33,589 bases of DNA, from positions 1 to 33,589 of the forward strand of contig JARNMJ010000050.1 in NCBI GenBank assembly GCA_029432795.1. Reading direction: 5' to 3'. The notes beneath the pieces are model-generated. The model searched no databases and had not been told where the DNA came from. It saw only the letters and a list, made by a program, of their open reading frames with translations. Origin of the DNA: Pontiellaceae bacterium B12219. Lineage in GTDB: Bacteria; Verrucomicrobiota; Kiritimatiellia; Kiritimatiellales; Pontiellaceae. Positions 26,215 through 33,589 of this stretch are shown here, piece by piece; the first letter of the stretch is position 1; every line of letters begins with the position of its first letter. The translations under genes and the position numbers were made by a program.

Positions 26215-28452
26215 TTATTCTACACCGACCTCAAAGAATACAGTCGATGCTGATGGGATGCTCGAAGTCACCGATGTTTCGCCATCTTCGCCAATGATTC
26301 CGGCGGCCGCAACACCAGGACTTGGATACACCAGGCCGGTATTGGTAATGATGCTGTAGCTCTTGCCGGCAACGGATTGCCACGTCAGCACATAATCCGT
26401 ACCGATCGATCCCATGGAGGTAACCTTAAGAACCGAATTTTCATTCATCGGATCAGTCCCTGCAATATACTCCTCCCAGGTCAGCATACCGTCACCGTCG
26501 TTATCGATAATGTCATCTGCCGCATCCAGGCCATACTCATAGAGCCAGAGAATCGGCGTTCCATTTGCGGTTGTACCTGGATCAGCAATCACTTGCAGGG
26601 TGTCATTGGTCCCGTCATTATCACTATCTGCAAAAGCAAAGCTCCAGATGTCGGTATTTACATTCGTACCGAGTGTGAGACCTTCATCCACAAACTCACC
26701 GTTCCAGGTCATGACATCAAAGACTCCGTAATTGGTCACGCCGGCGGACCAGGCAACATCAATAATCGAATTCGATGCGAAGCTCACACCGCGATCCCCG
26801 TTGATGACAATCGGCGTGATGCCGCCACCGTCAACCGCCAGAGACAAGGTGCTTTCAGCTCCCTGATACCAATAACCATGAGCACTGGTAATGGTACCAA
26901 ACCCAAATGACGTAGCAGCGGACCCTTCCACATGCACTCTGCCGATACCCCCCTCCACGCCGACATAGGCGCCGAAGCGCGAATCAAAACTTCCCGCGGT
27001 AACGTTCAACTCTGCATAGCCGCCCGTTCCCCAGCCGAGAATCGCACCGGTATCAACCCCGTTGTACCGATATGCGGATGTCGATGTATAGGTTCCTCCG
27101 TTGATGTTAAAAGCCGCCGAAGCGGAATTCATGCCGGAGCGGAAATACTTCAGGTTCAGTGAACCACTATTCAGATTGAGTATTCCGCTTCCGCTGTATG
27201 CACCGAAGCCAATTGTCGCTCCTCCGGAAAAGTTCAAATCACCACTGTTCATGTTAAACACTCCGGAGCGGCGATCACCGATCAGCAGACTGTTTTGATT
27301 CGCTACAGTCCCGCCAACATAGTCAACAATCGAGGTGACAGCAGCATCCGGAACCAATAGGTAGTGACCGATTCTCCAGGTATCATCAGAGTAAACGCCC
27401 CAGGAGGCAGGCGTACCGCTCACATCTACAGCCCAGTTGTCCGCTTCGGTCGGGTCGGTTGTACCTCCCAGCCCGGTCCAATAGAGATCACGTGCTTCCG
27501 TCGGCGGCAGATTGGTTTCCGGTGGTGTAGAACCTACGCCATAGGTGAGCGCTAACGAATTATTCGTAACTGCAAAGCTCCAGATATTGAAATCAACATT
27601 GGTACTGAACTGCAGGCCGTTGTCCATCGTGTCTCCCTCCCAGGTCATCACTGTCCAGGTATTGGAAACCGGGGTAACGCCAGAAGCAAAATCAACGTCA
27701 AGCAACGCACCAAACGCAAACGTCACATCACCGCCACTGCCGTCATTGTCATAGTCCAGAACATGGATCGGAGTTACCCCGTTATCATCAATTCTGATTT
27801 CAAGCGTACCGCCGGTGCGCTGGTTCCAGTAGGAATCATTACTTGCATACGTACCAATCGTAATTGCAGTGGCATTGCTTCCATGCACTGCAAAGGTTCC
27901 GCTTCCGAAAATGTCCGCATAACCACGAGTACCGAATGAACCACCGGAAATCTCCATGCGGCCTACATTATTGGCTTCACCGATGGTAAATTTCCCGGCG
28001 TCATTGCGGACTTCGCCACCGCTGAGGTTAAAAGTCGCTTTGGATGCGGCACTGATACCGAGCGCCAGATCCTGGCCGATTTTCCAGAAGCCGCCGCTCA
28101 TATTCACCAAACCGTCATATCCATTCAACCCGATTCGGGTATCTCCGCTGCCGCGGTTACATTGCGTATAACCACCCGTGATTTCCAGCTCACCATCGCC
28201 GTGAATCCCGACGCGAATGTCCGAGACCACATTCGTCTCCCCCGCGCCGATGATCGCCCGGTTGGCATTCGTCAGGCTGATATTGCGGAAATCATAGCCG
28301 CTCACACCGCGCACGCTCCAGTTGTTGGTGTTTGAAAAATTATTATCCAACTGCGTATTTTCCCAATCCAACTCATCCGCATAAGCAGTGATACTGCCGA
28401 ACATTGCAATCAGTACCGCTGCTGAGCCTATATTCTTAATCATCGCTCTCAT
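26215..28452 (-). CDS. Secreted protein with two tandem beta-solenoid modules
   Basis: The 745-residue protein has GGAGGG just before its ATG and a signal peptide (AAVLIAMFGSITAYA). Residues about 27-305 are one copy of the Gly-rich module found in three other proteins here. It includes IRVGIHGDGELEITGG, the repeated SGG turns, GVTPIHVLDYDNDG and FNIWSFAV. A second, diverged copy fills about 320-625 and ends TDIWSFAFADSDNDGTNDTLQ. Then comes a Ca-binding-like DAADDIIDNDGDGMLTWEEY and a tail with KSYSIITNTGLV. I see no enzyme domain. The protein may bind a polysaccharide or coat the cell, but this is inference. It follows the PEP-CTERM gene by 65 bases and ends at a strong terminator, so these two genes probably form one transcript. 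Confidence 0.8.
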   Translation of the reverse strand: MRAMIKNIGSAAVLIAMFGSITAYADELDWENTQLDNNFSNTNNWSVRGVSGYDFRNISLTNANRAIIGAGETNVVSDIRVGIHGDGELEITGGYTQCNRGSGDTRIGLNGYDGLVNMSGGFWKIGQDLALGISAASKATFNLSGGEVRNDAGKFTIGEANNVGRMEISGGSFGTRGYADIFGSGTFAVHGSNATAITIGTYASNDSYWNQRTGGTLEIRIDDNGVTPIHVLDYDNDGSGGDVTFAFGALLDVDFASGVTPVSNTWTVMTWEGDTMDNGLQFSTNVDFNIWSFAVTNNSLALTYGVGSTPPETNLPPTEARDLYWTGLGGTTDPTEADNWAVDVSGTPASWGVYSDDTWRIGHYLLVPDAAVTSIVDYVGGTVANQNSLLIGDRRSGVFNMNSGDLNFSGGATIGFGAYSGSGILNLNSGSLNLKYFRSGMNSASAAFNINGGTYTSTSAYRYNGVDTGAILGWGTGGYAELNVTAGSFDSRFGAYVGVEGGIGRVHVEGSAATSFGFGTITSAHGYWYQGAESTLSLAVDGGGITPIVINGDRGVSFASNSIIDVAWSAGVTNYGVFDVMTWNGEFVDEGLTLGTNVNTDIWSFAFADSDNDGTNDTLQVIADPGTTANGTPILWLYEYGLDAADDIIDNDGDGMLTWEEYIAGTDPMNENSVLKVTSMGSIGTDYVLTWQSVAGKSYSIITNTGLVYPSPGVAAAGIIGEDGETSVTSSIPSASTVFFEVGVE

Positions 28453-28475
28453 TGTACCCTCCTGTAATTACGCTC

Positions 28476-28500
28476 GGAACGTGTGTTTAAACCTCGTTCC
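28476..28500. repeat. Inverted repeat between the PEP-CTERM and beta-solenoid genes
   Basis: The arms GGAACG and CGTTCC enclose 13 bases in the 65-base gap between the two genes. On the minus strand no T-run follows. It may slow transcription between the two genes or stabilise mRNA ends. Confidence 0.3.
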
Positions 28501-28517
28501 AAGCTCCGTTTAAAATT

Positions 28518-29363
28518 TTAGATCATGAAACGACGACGGCAGAACAGCAGACCGCTACCAAACGCGGAAATCAGCCCCAGCGTGGCAGGCTCAGGAATGA
28601 CATCCGTAAACGTGTCACCCATGCGGACTTCATCCCAAGCGAGTGCATCATTCACGTTGTAACGCGCAAAAGAGATGCGATCGAACGACATATCAACACC
28701 ACCAACCGTTACGCCGCCCGTGGGGTCACCGGAACCGGTAAGATCCGGATTCTGCCAAACCGTCACAGAATCGCTGCCAGCCTCTGTCGAAAAATCAAAC
28801 TTCACGACAAACAAATTCACATTGGTATTCAGTGCGTCCAGCTGATCCTGATAGGCGTTATTGTTCACTAACCGAAAGCCGAATTCCGTCGTGCTTCCGA
28901 AGTTATTACCCTGAACCCCCAACTGGAACTTGCGGTTGGCCGCATCATCAAACCCACCGTCATGCAACTCAAACGCTTTGTATTGGGTGGTATTATTATT
29001 CGACAACGTCTGCATCAGGAAACTCATATAAACAGTCCCCTCGGATGCCGAGTTATAAGCCGTGTCCAGCAAACGACCGACTCGTTTCCCAGAGGTATTC
29101 GCAATCACACTGCCTCCCGTTCCATTTGCATAATTGGCATCCGCATACGTCAACCCCGTCTCACGGACCGCAGTCGAATCGTTATTCAGCCAGGCCCCGT
29201 TCATGCCGGAGACAGCAACATCCTGCCCAAGCAATTCCCCCTCACTATATGCATCCGCACCAACCTCAAACGAATCGCTTACCAACAAAGCCGCTTGAGT
29301 CGAGGCTGCGCCCAAAAGCGCGGCACAGACCAAACAACTTTTAATCTTAAAACCTGTTTCCAC
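28518..29363 (-). CDS. PEP-CTERM sorted exported protein
   Basis: I choose the GTG at 29363 (281 residues) because AAAAGGAG lies seven bases upstream. The ATG at 29405 in the same frame has no such site, and an ATG three bases earlier than the GTG is out of frame. A signal peptide (SCLVCAALLGAASTQA) is followed by a jelly-roll-like, Asn- and Gly-rich domain with LLVSDSFEVGADAY, GTVYMSFLMQTLS and YKAFELHDGGFD. This resembles PEP-CTERM proteins with a LamG-like fold. The C-terminus is a complete sorting signal: VIPEPATLGLIS, a hydrophobic stretch, then the basic CRRRF. An exosortase would cut here, and the host must carry one elsewhere. It is the first gene of the transcript divergent from the LacI-type gene at 29516. 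Confidence 0.88.
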   Translation of the reverse strand: METGFKIKSCLVCAALLGAASTQAALLVSDSFEVGADAYSEGELLGQDVAVSGMNGAWLNNDSTAVRETGLTYADANYANGTGGSVIANTSGKRVGRLLDTAYNSASEGTVYMSFLMQTLSNNNTTQYKAFELHDGGFDDAANRKFQLGVQGNNFGSTTEFGFRLVNNNAYQDQLDALNTNVNLFVVKFDFSTEAGSDSVTVWQNPDLTGSGDPTGGVTVGGVDMSFDRISFARYNVNDALAWDEVRMGDTFTDVIPEPATLGLISAFGSGLLFCRRRFMI

Positions 29364-29394
29364 GTCATTTCTCCTTTTCTGTTTCCGTTCTATC

Positions 29395-29416
29395 AAGGGA
29401 ATCATCTAACTCCCTT
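29395..29416. promoter_or_regulatory. Leader inverted repeat upstream of the PEP-CTERM gene
   Basis: The arms AAGGGA and TCCCTT enclose ten bases, about 30 bases before the GTG at 29363. The arms share the AGGGA/TCCCT core of the inverted repeat at 1141-1170 in front of the other regulator gene. It could be an operator half-site pair or a leader hairpin. Confidence 0.3.
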
Positions 29417-29456
29417 TTCCCAGATGTTCGAATAAAATCACCTGACCCGAAAAAAA

Positions 29457-29468
29457 CGAAGCACTTCG
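29457..29468. promoter_or_regulatory. Candidate operator in the divergent intergenic region
   Basis: The arms CGAAG and CTTCG flank two central bases, in the middle of the 152-base region between the divergent PEP-CTERM and LacI-type genes. LacI-type operators are short near-perfect palindromes of about this size. A regulator that controls itself and its divergent neighbour would bind here. Support is from symmetry and position only. Confidence 0.35.
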
Positions 29469-29515
29469 AAACTTTCCTTGTAAAGTAAGAGCAAATTAAG
29501 GATAGTTCTTTAATC

Positions 29516-30559
29516 ATGAGTCATCAAAACCAACCCCGTAGAATAACCATCCGCGATATTGCCAAGGAACTGAACGTGTCGCATACATCAGTGTCTCTTG
29601 CCTTACGCAACCGGAGCGGAATTTCCGAAGAGCAACGTGCCCGGATCAAGGCAAAGGCCGCTGAGATGGGATACTTTCCCGACCCCATGCTCGCGGCGCT
29701 GTCGAACTATCGCCTCCAAAACCGGGAACATCCCGTCCAGGCCGCACTGGCCTGGATCAATACGTGGGATCATCCCGAAGAGCTACGCGGTTATCATGAG
29801 TTTGACCTCTACTGGAAAGGGGCCTTCAAAGCCGCTTTAAATCTGGGTTACCATCTGGAAGAATTTATCATCAAAGACATTCCGCTCCATCGACTGGCAC
29901 AGGTATTAAAAGCCCGCAATATCTCAGGGGTGCTGCTTCCGCCGGACCGCAGTTCCCATATCGATTGGAAAGGATTCGATTGGAGCCCCTTTGCCACCGT
30001 ACGCTTTGGGCGAACCCAAAAGCCGCCACAGGTAAACTTTGTCACCAGTGCACAGGTACAGAATGCTATGATGGCCTTCGATGAGATTCTAAAAAGAGGC
30101 TATAACCGCATTGGATTTATCGGCGAAAAAGGACGCGAGGAAACCTTCGGGGCCGGGTTTCTTTGGGCTCAGCAGGAATTGCCGATCCGCCAGCGCCTGC
30201 CCGTACTGCTTTTCAATCCTTCCGCTACCGATTCGGAATGTCGGGCCTCCCTCGACTCATGGATGAAAAAGTACCGACCCGATGCCATCTTCACCCGCGA
30301 CAAAACACTTCCCGACCTGCTGACTTCCCTCGGATACCGAATCCCCGAAGACGTCGGTCTGGCCACCACCAGCATTATCGACACACCCATCGACACGGGC
30401 ATCGATCAGAATTCGGAGGAAATCGGCCGCGCAGCCGTGCTATCCGTCGTTTCACAGATCAACAACTCCAGTTGGGGGATCCCCCCCATTCAGCATGAAT
30501 CTCTCATCAACGGCCGTTGGGTTGACGGTTCAATGCTTCCCGATCGACTCGGCGCATAA
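29516..30559 (+). CDS. LacI-family transcriptional regulator (only plus-strand gene)
   Basis: The 347-residue product has an N-terminal helix-turn-helix (about residues 9-32, ITIRDIAKELNVSHTSVSLAL), the GISEEQRARIKAKAAEMGY helix typical of LacI/GalR proteins, and an effector-binding half. That half includes ISGVLLPPDRSS, LKRGYNRIGFIGEKGRE and DVGLATTSIID. It ends with a short stretch resembling the NGRWVDG tail of this subgroup. It differs clearly from the regulator at 91-1134, so the two are not recent duplicates. The start is uncertain: AAGGA lies 13 bases before the ATG at 29516, which is longer than usual. It is divergent from the PEP-CTERM and beta-solenoid genes and convergent with the truncated lyase, and it may control the former. 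Confidence 0.92.
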   Translation: MSHQNQPRRITIRDIAKELNVSHTSVSLALRNRSGISEEQRARIKAKAAEMGYFPDPMLAALSNYRLQNREHPVQAALAWINTWDHPEELRGYHEFDLYWKGAFKAALNLGYHLEEFIIKDIPLHRLAQVLKARNISGVLLPPDRSSHIDWKGFDWSPFATVRFGRTQKPPQVNFVTSAQVQNAMMAFDEILKRGYNRIGFIGEKGREETFGAGFLWAQQELPIRQRLPVLLFNPSATDSECRASLDSWMKKYRPDAIFTRDKTLPDLLTSLGYRIPEDVGLATTSIIDTPIDTGIDQNSEEIGRAAVLSVVSQINNSSWGIPPIQHESLINGRWVDGSMLPDRLGA

Positions 30560-30600
30560 GCCGTAAAACCGGGAGCGACGTCCTGTTAACACCTGCTTGT

Positions 30601-33492
30601 TTAATGCACTTCCTCACGAATAAGCCGGTTGCCTTTAAACTCCTGAATGGCGGCCTGCAGACCTTCACCTTTTTCCAATCCCTGAAACGTGATGACCTGC
30701 GTGCGCCCGTCCTTCAGCTTCACGGTCACTTCATCGAACGATCCGGCCTCCACCGATTCAATGACGGATTCTTTTTCAAACGGCTCGATGACGGTCAGGT
30801 AGCGCACCTGTTTTCCGGTGGTGCGGAAACTGAGCGATTTGCGCCGTCCCATTTCATCGCCGAACGGATAGTCGCCGCCGACGCTGGCTTTAAAACGCAC
30901 GGCGTTCACACCGGACAGATCCACTGTGATCATTCCCTCCTCGCCCGACTCCACCGGATTGGCCGGCACAGAAGCAGCGAACGGTTTACCGGCAATTTTA
31001 ACCGGCCCGCCGTAATAATCTTTTCCAGGGGTTGGAACTTCCGCGATCTGCTCGGCGCTCAAAGGAAGCTCGCTCAACGGAATTGCTGACCCGTCCGCGG
31101 TCACAATCACCGGGTTGCCCCAGAAAAGGCTGTTCGGCGCTTTGGAATCAAACTCGGCTTTTGTGGTCAGGGTTAATGTTTCCAATCCCTGGATATCCAC
31201 ATCGATTTCATCGCGACCGAGCACCCACGCGCCAAACGCTCCTTCGGCCAGTAATTGCTCATCGCCCGCCACGGTGTACCAAAACTTGCGGCTTTCGTTG
31301 TGCTGCTCCGGTAGCGTACCGATCATCACTTCCCGTTCTTTCGGCCAGGCCGAGTAGACATCCATTTTCAGCACGCCGTCTTTGCCGTAAATCCGCGTTC
31401 CGGCGTTATCGGCCCCTTTGCCAAACTGCGTTTCAAAACTGACTTTGGCAGTGCCTTTCGGTTCGTACCAGTTGCAGTCGGTAATCACCTGCGCCGACAG
31501 CACCGGATCGGGATTCATCTGGTCGGTGTGGCGCACCGGCTCCGCGCCCTCCTCCGCTTCCAAGCCCTGGAAACCCTTGATATTGAAAAGGCAGTCGAAG
31601 GTGTGCTCTTCGGGCGAATCGAGATAGTCGGCCAACACGATGTAGTCGTCGGTGACGGCCAGCAGTCGCCGCTGCGTGACGCGCTCTGAGTACGGCCCCG
31701 GCACGCCCCACTTCGGTTCATTCTCCGGCACCGGCATATAGCGTCCTTCCTCCCAGCATTTTTCCTGAAAGGTATCGCCGGTAAACCACGGATAGTTGAT
31801 GCCGCCGTAGGGCGGCGCCGACCAGCGTGCTTTTGTTTCCACCGCCGTCACCTGCATCAGCTCGTTGGTGCTGAACATCAACTTGCTGCTCTCCACCGCC
31901 TCCTGCTGTTTCATGTCCACCACCACCATATTATGCGCCAGCGAGCTCTGCACAAAGAAGGCGTACATGAAGGAGGGATAACCCTGCCAGACATGCTCCG
32001 GATTGTAAAAACTGCGCCCATAGCGCATCAGCGAATTAAGGGCTGTCCGATCAAAGTGGCCGTGATAGCCGCCATGTGTTCCATACTTCAGCACCGCCTG
32101 AATCCGCTCGCGCGGCTCCTCCTGTGTGGAGCGAAGCATCGTGGCGCCGACGTTATCCGAGAAAGCCGATCCCTCGCCCAGCACCGGCGTTTCTTCCGGC
32201 AATTCGGGAATGCCGTAAATCAGATCGCGCACGCCGGAGCTCTTTATGATGGAGGCATATTTCGGGTCGCCGTAAGCGAAGTAGGCAATCTCGTAGTAGT
32301 TGGCATCAAACCGGTTTTCAACGGCGTCGTTGTTGGCAAACATAACGCCGTCATAATCGATGTACGGCAGCATGGCGTTCCACATGTCCTGAATTTTGAC
32401 ATACGGCTTATAGACCGGCCCCCACTTTTGAAACGGCTTGCCGTAGATATACTGCTTCCGCTTTTCGGCATCGACCGGGAAGATGCTGTATTCTTTGGAA
32501 TAAGAGGCGGGAAAGGATGCGTGGAGATAGTCTACGCCCCACGGCTTCAGCGCCAGGGCAAGCTGCGTGAATTCACTCGAAACCCAGCCGTTGTAACCAA
32601 TCGCACACTCATACCACCAGCCGTCGGCCATGATGCCGTTGCTCACCTGATCGAGAAAACCGCCCGGTCCTTCAATGAAACGTTCGACCGCCGCCAGATC
32701 CTGAATGGCGAGTGCGCTGTAGACCGCACCGCACAGCTGGGCCACTTCCCAGTTGCCCGTAATGCCCTGACTGATACTCTGATCGATCACCCCGAAGTAG
32801 AGCCGGAAGGTTTTCGCCATGTTTGCGTGATCCTGTTCGGTCAGGGCGCCGGAATTATAAATGGTGTCATAGGCCCACGCCGCATGCTGGAAGAAAACGC
32901 CTTCCTGCACAAGGCTGCCGCTGCTTGCCTGCAGCGTGACCGGATAGCCCGTTTCCGGATCGGAGAACCGACGCAAAAAAAGCGCGACCTTTTCGGCATA
33001 GACCGGATCACCGGTCAACTGCCAGGCCACCGCTGCTTCATAGGCACGTTGAACCGCGCCCTTTTGAATCAGATAGATGCTGTTGCTGGCCCGTGAAATT
33101 TTATCCCGATTCACTTCCGGGACCTCCCATTCATCGGCTTTCTTAATATAGTCGGCGGCTTCCTTTTTGGCCCAGTCCACCGTTTCCGCTTTTTCGCGCA
33201 CGGCATCCCAGCCCGCCTGATCATGAATCAAATAGGGATGCGGCAGATACGCCGCCGTAATAAACTCAATCTTCCCCGCTGCATTCCCATTCGCCAGCGC
33301 CTGAATCGTCTGCGTTTCATGCCCGCCCGGTGCCACGCGTTCGGAAACGGTCACCGTGACCGCGCAGTTGGTACTCGCATTCGGCGGCAGTATAAAGCTG
33401 ACTACCTTTGCAGGACGAGCTTGTAGGGCGGGAACGGTTGACGAAGGAGACCTTCCCGCCGCCTCGGCTGGAAGGTTTTGTACCTCAACCAT
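30601..33492 (-). CDS. Heparinase II/III-like lyase, 5' end replaced by a repeat element
   Basis: The frame encodes 963 residues. From residue about 29 onward it aligns with the lyase at 12773-16267: Ig-type remainder, helical toroid starting HPYLIHDQAGWDAVREK, and the heparinase II/III domain with YGTHGGYHGHFDR near 468. The C-terminal beta region contains the identical PVKIAGKPFAASVPANPV. The first 28 residues come from a double-hairpin repeat (33427-33499), not from the family. Compared with the paralogue, about 228 residues are missing, including the signal peptide and the carbohydrate-binding-like domain. A stop codon lies upstream in frame. The ATG at 33492 has a passable GAAGG six bases away, so a cytoplasmic product is possible, but an inactive or mislocated remnant is more likely. 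The catalytic region itself looks intact. Confidence 0.75.
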   Translation of the reverse strand: MVEVQNLPAEAAGRSPSSTVPALQARPAKVVSFILPPNASTNCAVTVTVSERVAPGGHETQTIQALANGNAAGKIEFITAAYLPHPYLIHDQAGWDAVREKAETVDWAKKEAADYIKKADEWEVPEVNRDKISRASNSIYLIQKGAVQRAYEAAVAWQLTGDPVYAEKVALFLRRFSDPETGYPVTLQASSGSLVQEGVFFQHAAWAYDTIYNSGALTEQDHANMAKTFRLYFGVIDQSISQGITGNWEVAQLCGAVYSALAIQDLAAVERFIEGPGGFLDQVSNGIMADGWWYECAIGYNGWVSSEFTQLALALKPWGVDYLHASFPASYSKEYSIFPVDAEKRKQYIYGKPFQKWGPVYKPYVKIQDMWNAMLPYIDYDGVMFANNDAVENRFDANYYEIAYFAYGDPKYASIIKSSGVRDLIYGIPELPEETPVLGEGSAFSDNVGATMLRSTQEEPRERIQAVLKYGTHGGYHGHFDRTALNSLMRYGRSFYNPEHVWQGYPSFMYAFFVQSSLAHNMVVVDMKQQEAVESSKLMFSTNELMQVTAVETKARWSAPPYGGINYPWFTGDTFQEKCWEEGRYMPVPENEPKWGVPGPYSERVTQRRLLAVTDDYIVLADYLDSPEEHTFDCLFNIKGFQGLEAEEGAEPVRHTDQMNPDPVLSAQVITDCNWYEPKGTAKVSFETQFGKGADNAGTRIYGKDGVLKMDVYSAWPKEREVMIGTLPEQHNESRKFWYTVAGDEQLLAEGAFGAWVLGRDEIDVDIQGLETLTLTTKAEFDSKAPNSLFWGNPVIVTADGSAIPLSELPLSAEQIAEVPTPGKDYYGGPVKIAGKPFAASVPANPVESGEEGMITVDLSGVNAVRFKASVGGDYPFGDEMGRRKSLSFRTTGKQVRYLTVIEPFEKESVIESVEAGSFDEVTVKLKDGRTQVITFQGLEKGEGLQAAIQEFKGNRLIREEVH

Positions 33493-33499
33493 TCCAGCC
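33427..33499. repeat. Tandem double-hairpin repeat element
   Basis: Two hairpins of identical design lie side by side, five bases apart. The first has GGCGGGAA (33427-33434), an 18-base loop and TTCCCGCC (33453-33460). The second has GGCTGGAA (33466-33473), an 18-base loop and TTCCAGCC (33492-33499). A third pair, CGGTTGAC (33435-33442) and GTCAACCG (33514-33521), links the outside to the first loop. The layout is like REP or BIME elements or small palindromic elements. It covers the first codons of the lyase frame and marks the point where homology to the intact paralogue stops. The outer limits may reach about 33410 and 33525. Confidence 0.65.
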
Positions 33500-33589
33500 C
33501 TTCTATGGGGGATGTCAACCGGATGGCATATAATTCTTTCGCTAAATCAACTCAAGACTGCCCGGTTGCTTTGAGGTTCCAACCGGTTA

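Noticed and set aside
26215-28452. Tandem beta repeats considered as a type V autotransporter.
   Set aside because: No C-terminal membrane beta-barrel is visible. The protein ends in a Ca-site-like segment and a short tail instead.
1-33589. CRISPR arrays, tRNA or rRNA genes, transposases and phage genes.
   Set aside because: No regularly spaced repeats, cloverleaf-like segments or recognisable transposase or phage motifs were seen on either strand.

Overview
The window reads as part of a carbohydrate-degradation locus from a marine or sediment bacterium of the PVC group. The Kiritimatiellota (Pontiella-like) are my best guess. This is an inference from gene content: large secreted enzymes, autotransporter-type beta-strand repeat proteins, a PEP-CTERM protein, LacI-type regulators, InlB-like C-terminal repeats, and no SusC/SusD pair of the Bacteroidota type. 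No database search was possible.

Layout. Almost everything lies on the minus strand and is transcribed right to left. Right end: a heparinase II/III-like protein whose 5' end has been replaced by a double-hairpin repeat (30601-33492). It is convergent with the only plus-strand gene, a LacI-type regulator (29516-30559). Divergent from that regulator are a PEP-CTERM protein (28518-29363) and a beta-solenoid protein (26215-28452), closed by a clear intrinsic terminator at 26127-26153. Next come a right-handed beta-helix protein split by an in-frame amber codon (22186-26094), a GH95-like enzyme (19835-22117), a GH43 enzyme without signal peptide (18697-19599), a canonical GH95 fucosidase-type enzyme (16284-18617), a full-length heparinase II/III-like lyase (12773-16267) and a second GH95-like enzyme (10414-12678). 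A decayed gene (9951-10414) follows, then a sialate-O-acetylesterase-type protein (6418-9954), an esterase-D type esterase (5432-6253), a second sialate-O-acetylesterase-type protein (2659-5220), an FAD-dependent oxidoreductase (1283-2644) and a LacI regulator (91-1134).

How it may work. Exported lyases, three GH95-type hydrolases and three esterases would deacetylate and cut an acetylated, probably fucose- or galactose-bearing and uronate-containing polysaccharide. The GH43 enzyme would finish oligosaccharides in the cytoplasm. The two LacI regulators probably sense released sugars. The substrate itself is not shown by the sequence.

The most unusual signal is a roughly 290-residue beta-strand-rich module, present five times in four proteins. 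It is fused to two different esterases and to a beta-helix protein, and it is tandemly repeated in a protein with no recognisable enzyme domain. Other notable points are duplicated lyases and GH95-like enzymes with a local patch of perfect DNA identity, gene remnants between intact genes, and the loss of the catalytic-Asp motif in both GH95-like paralogues.
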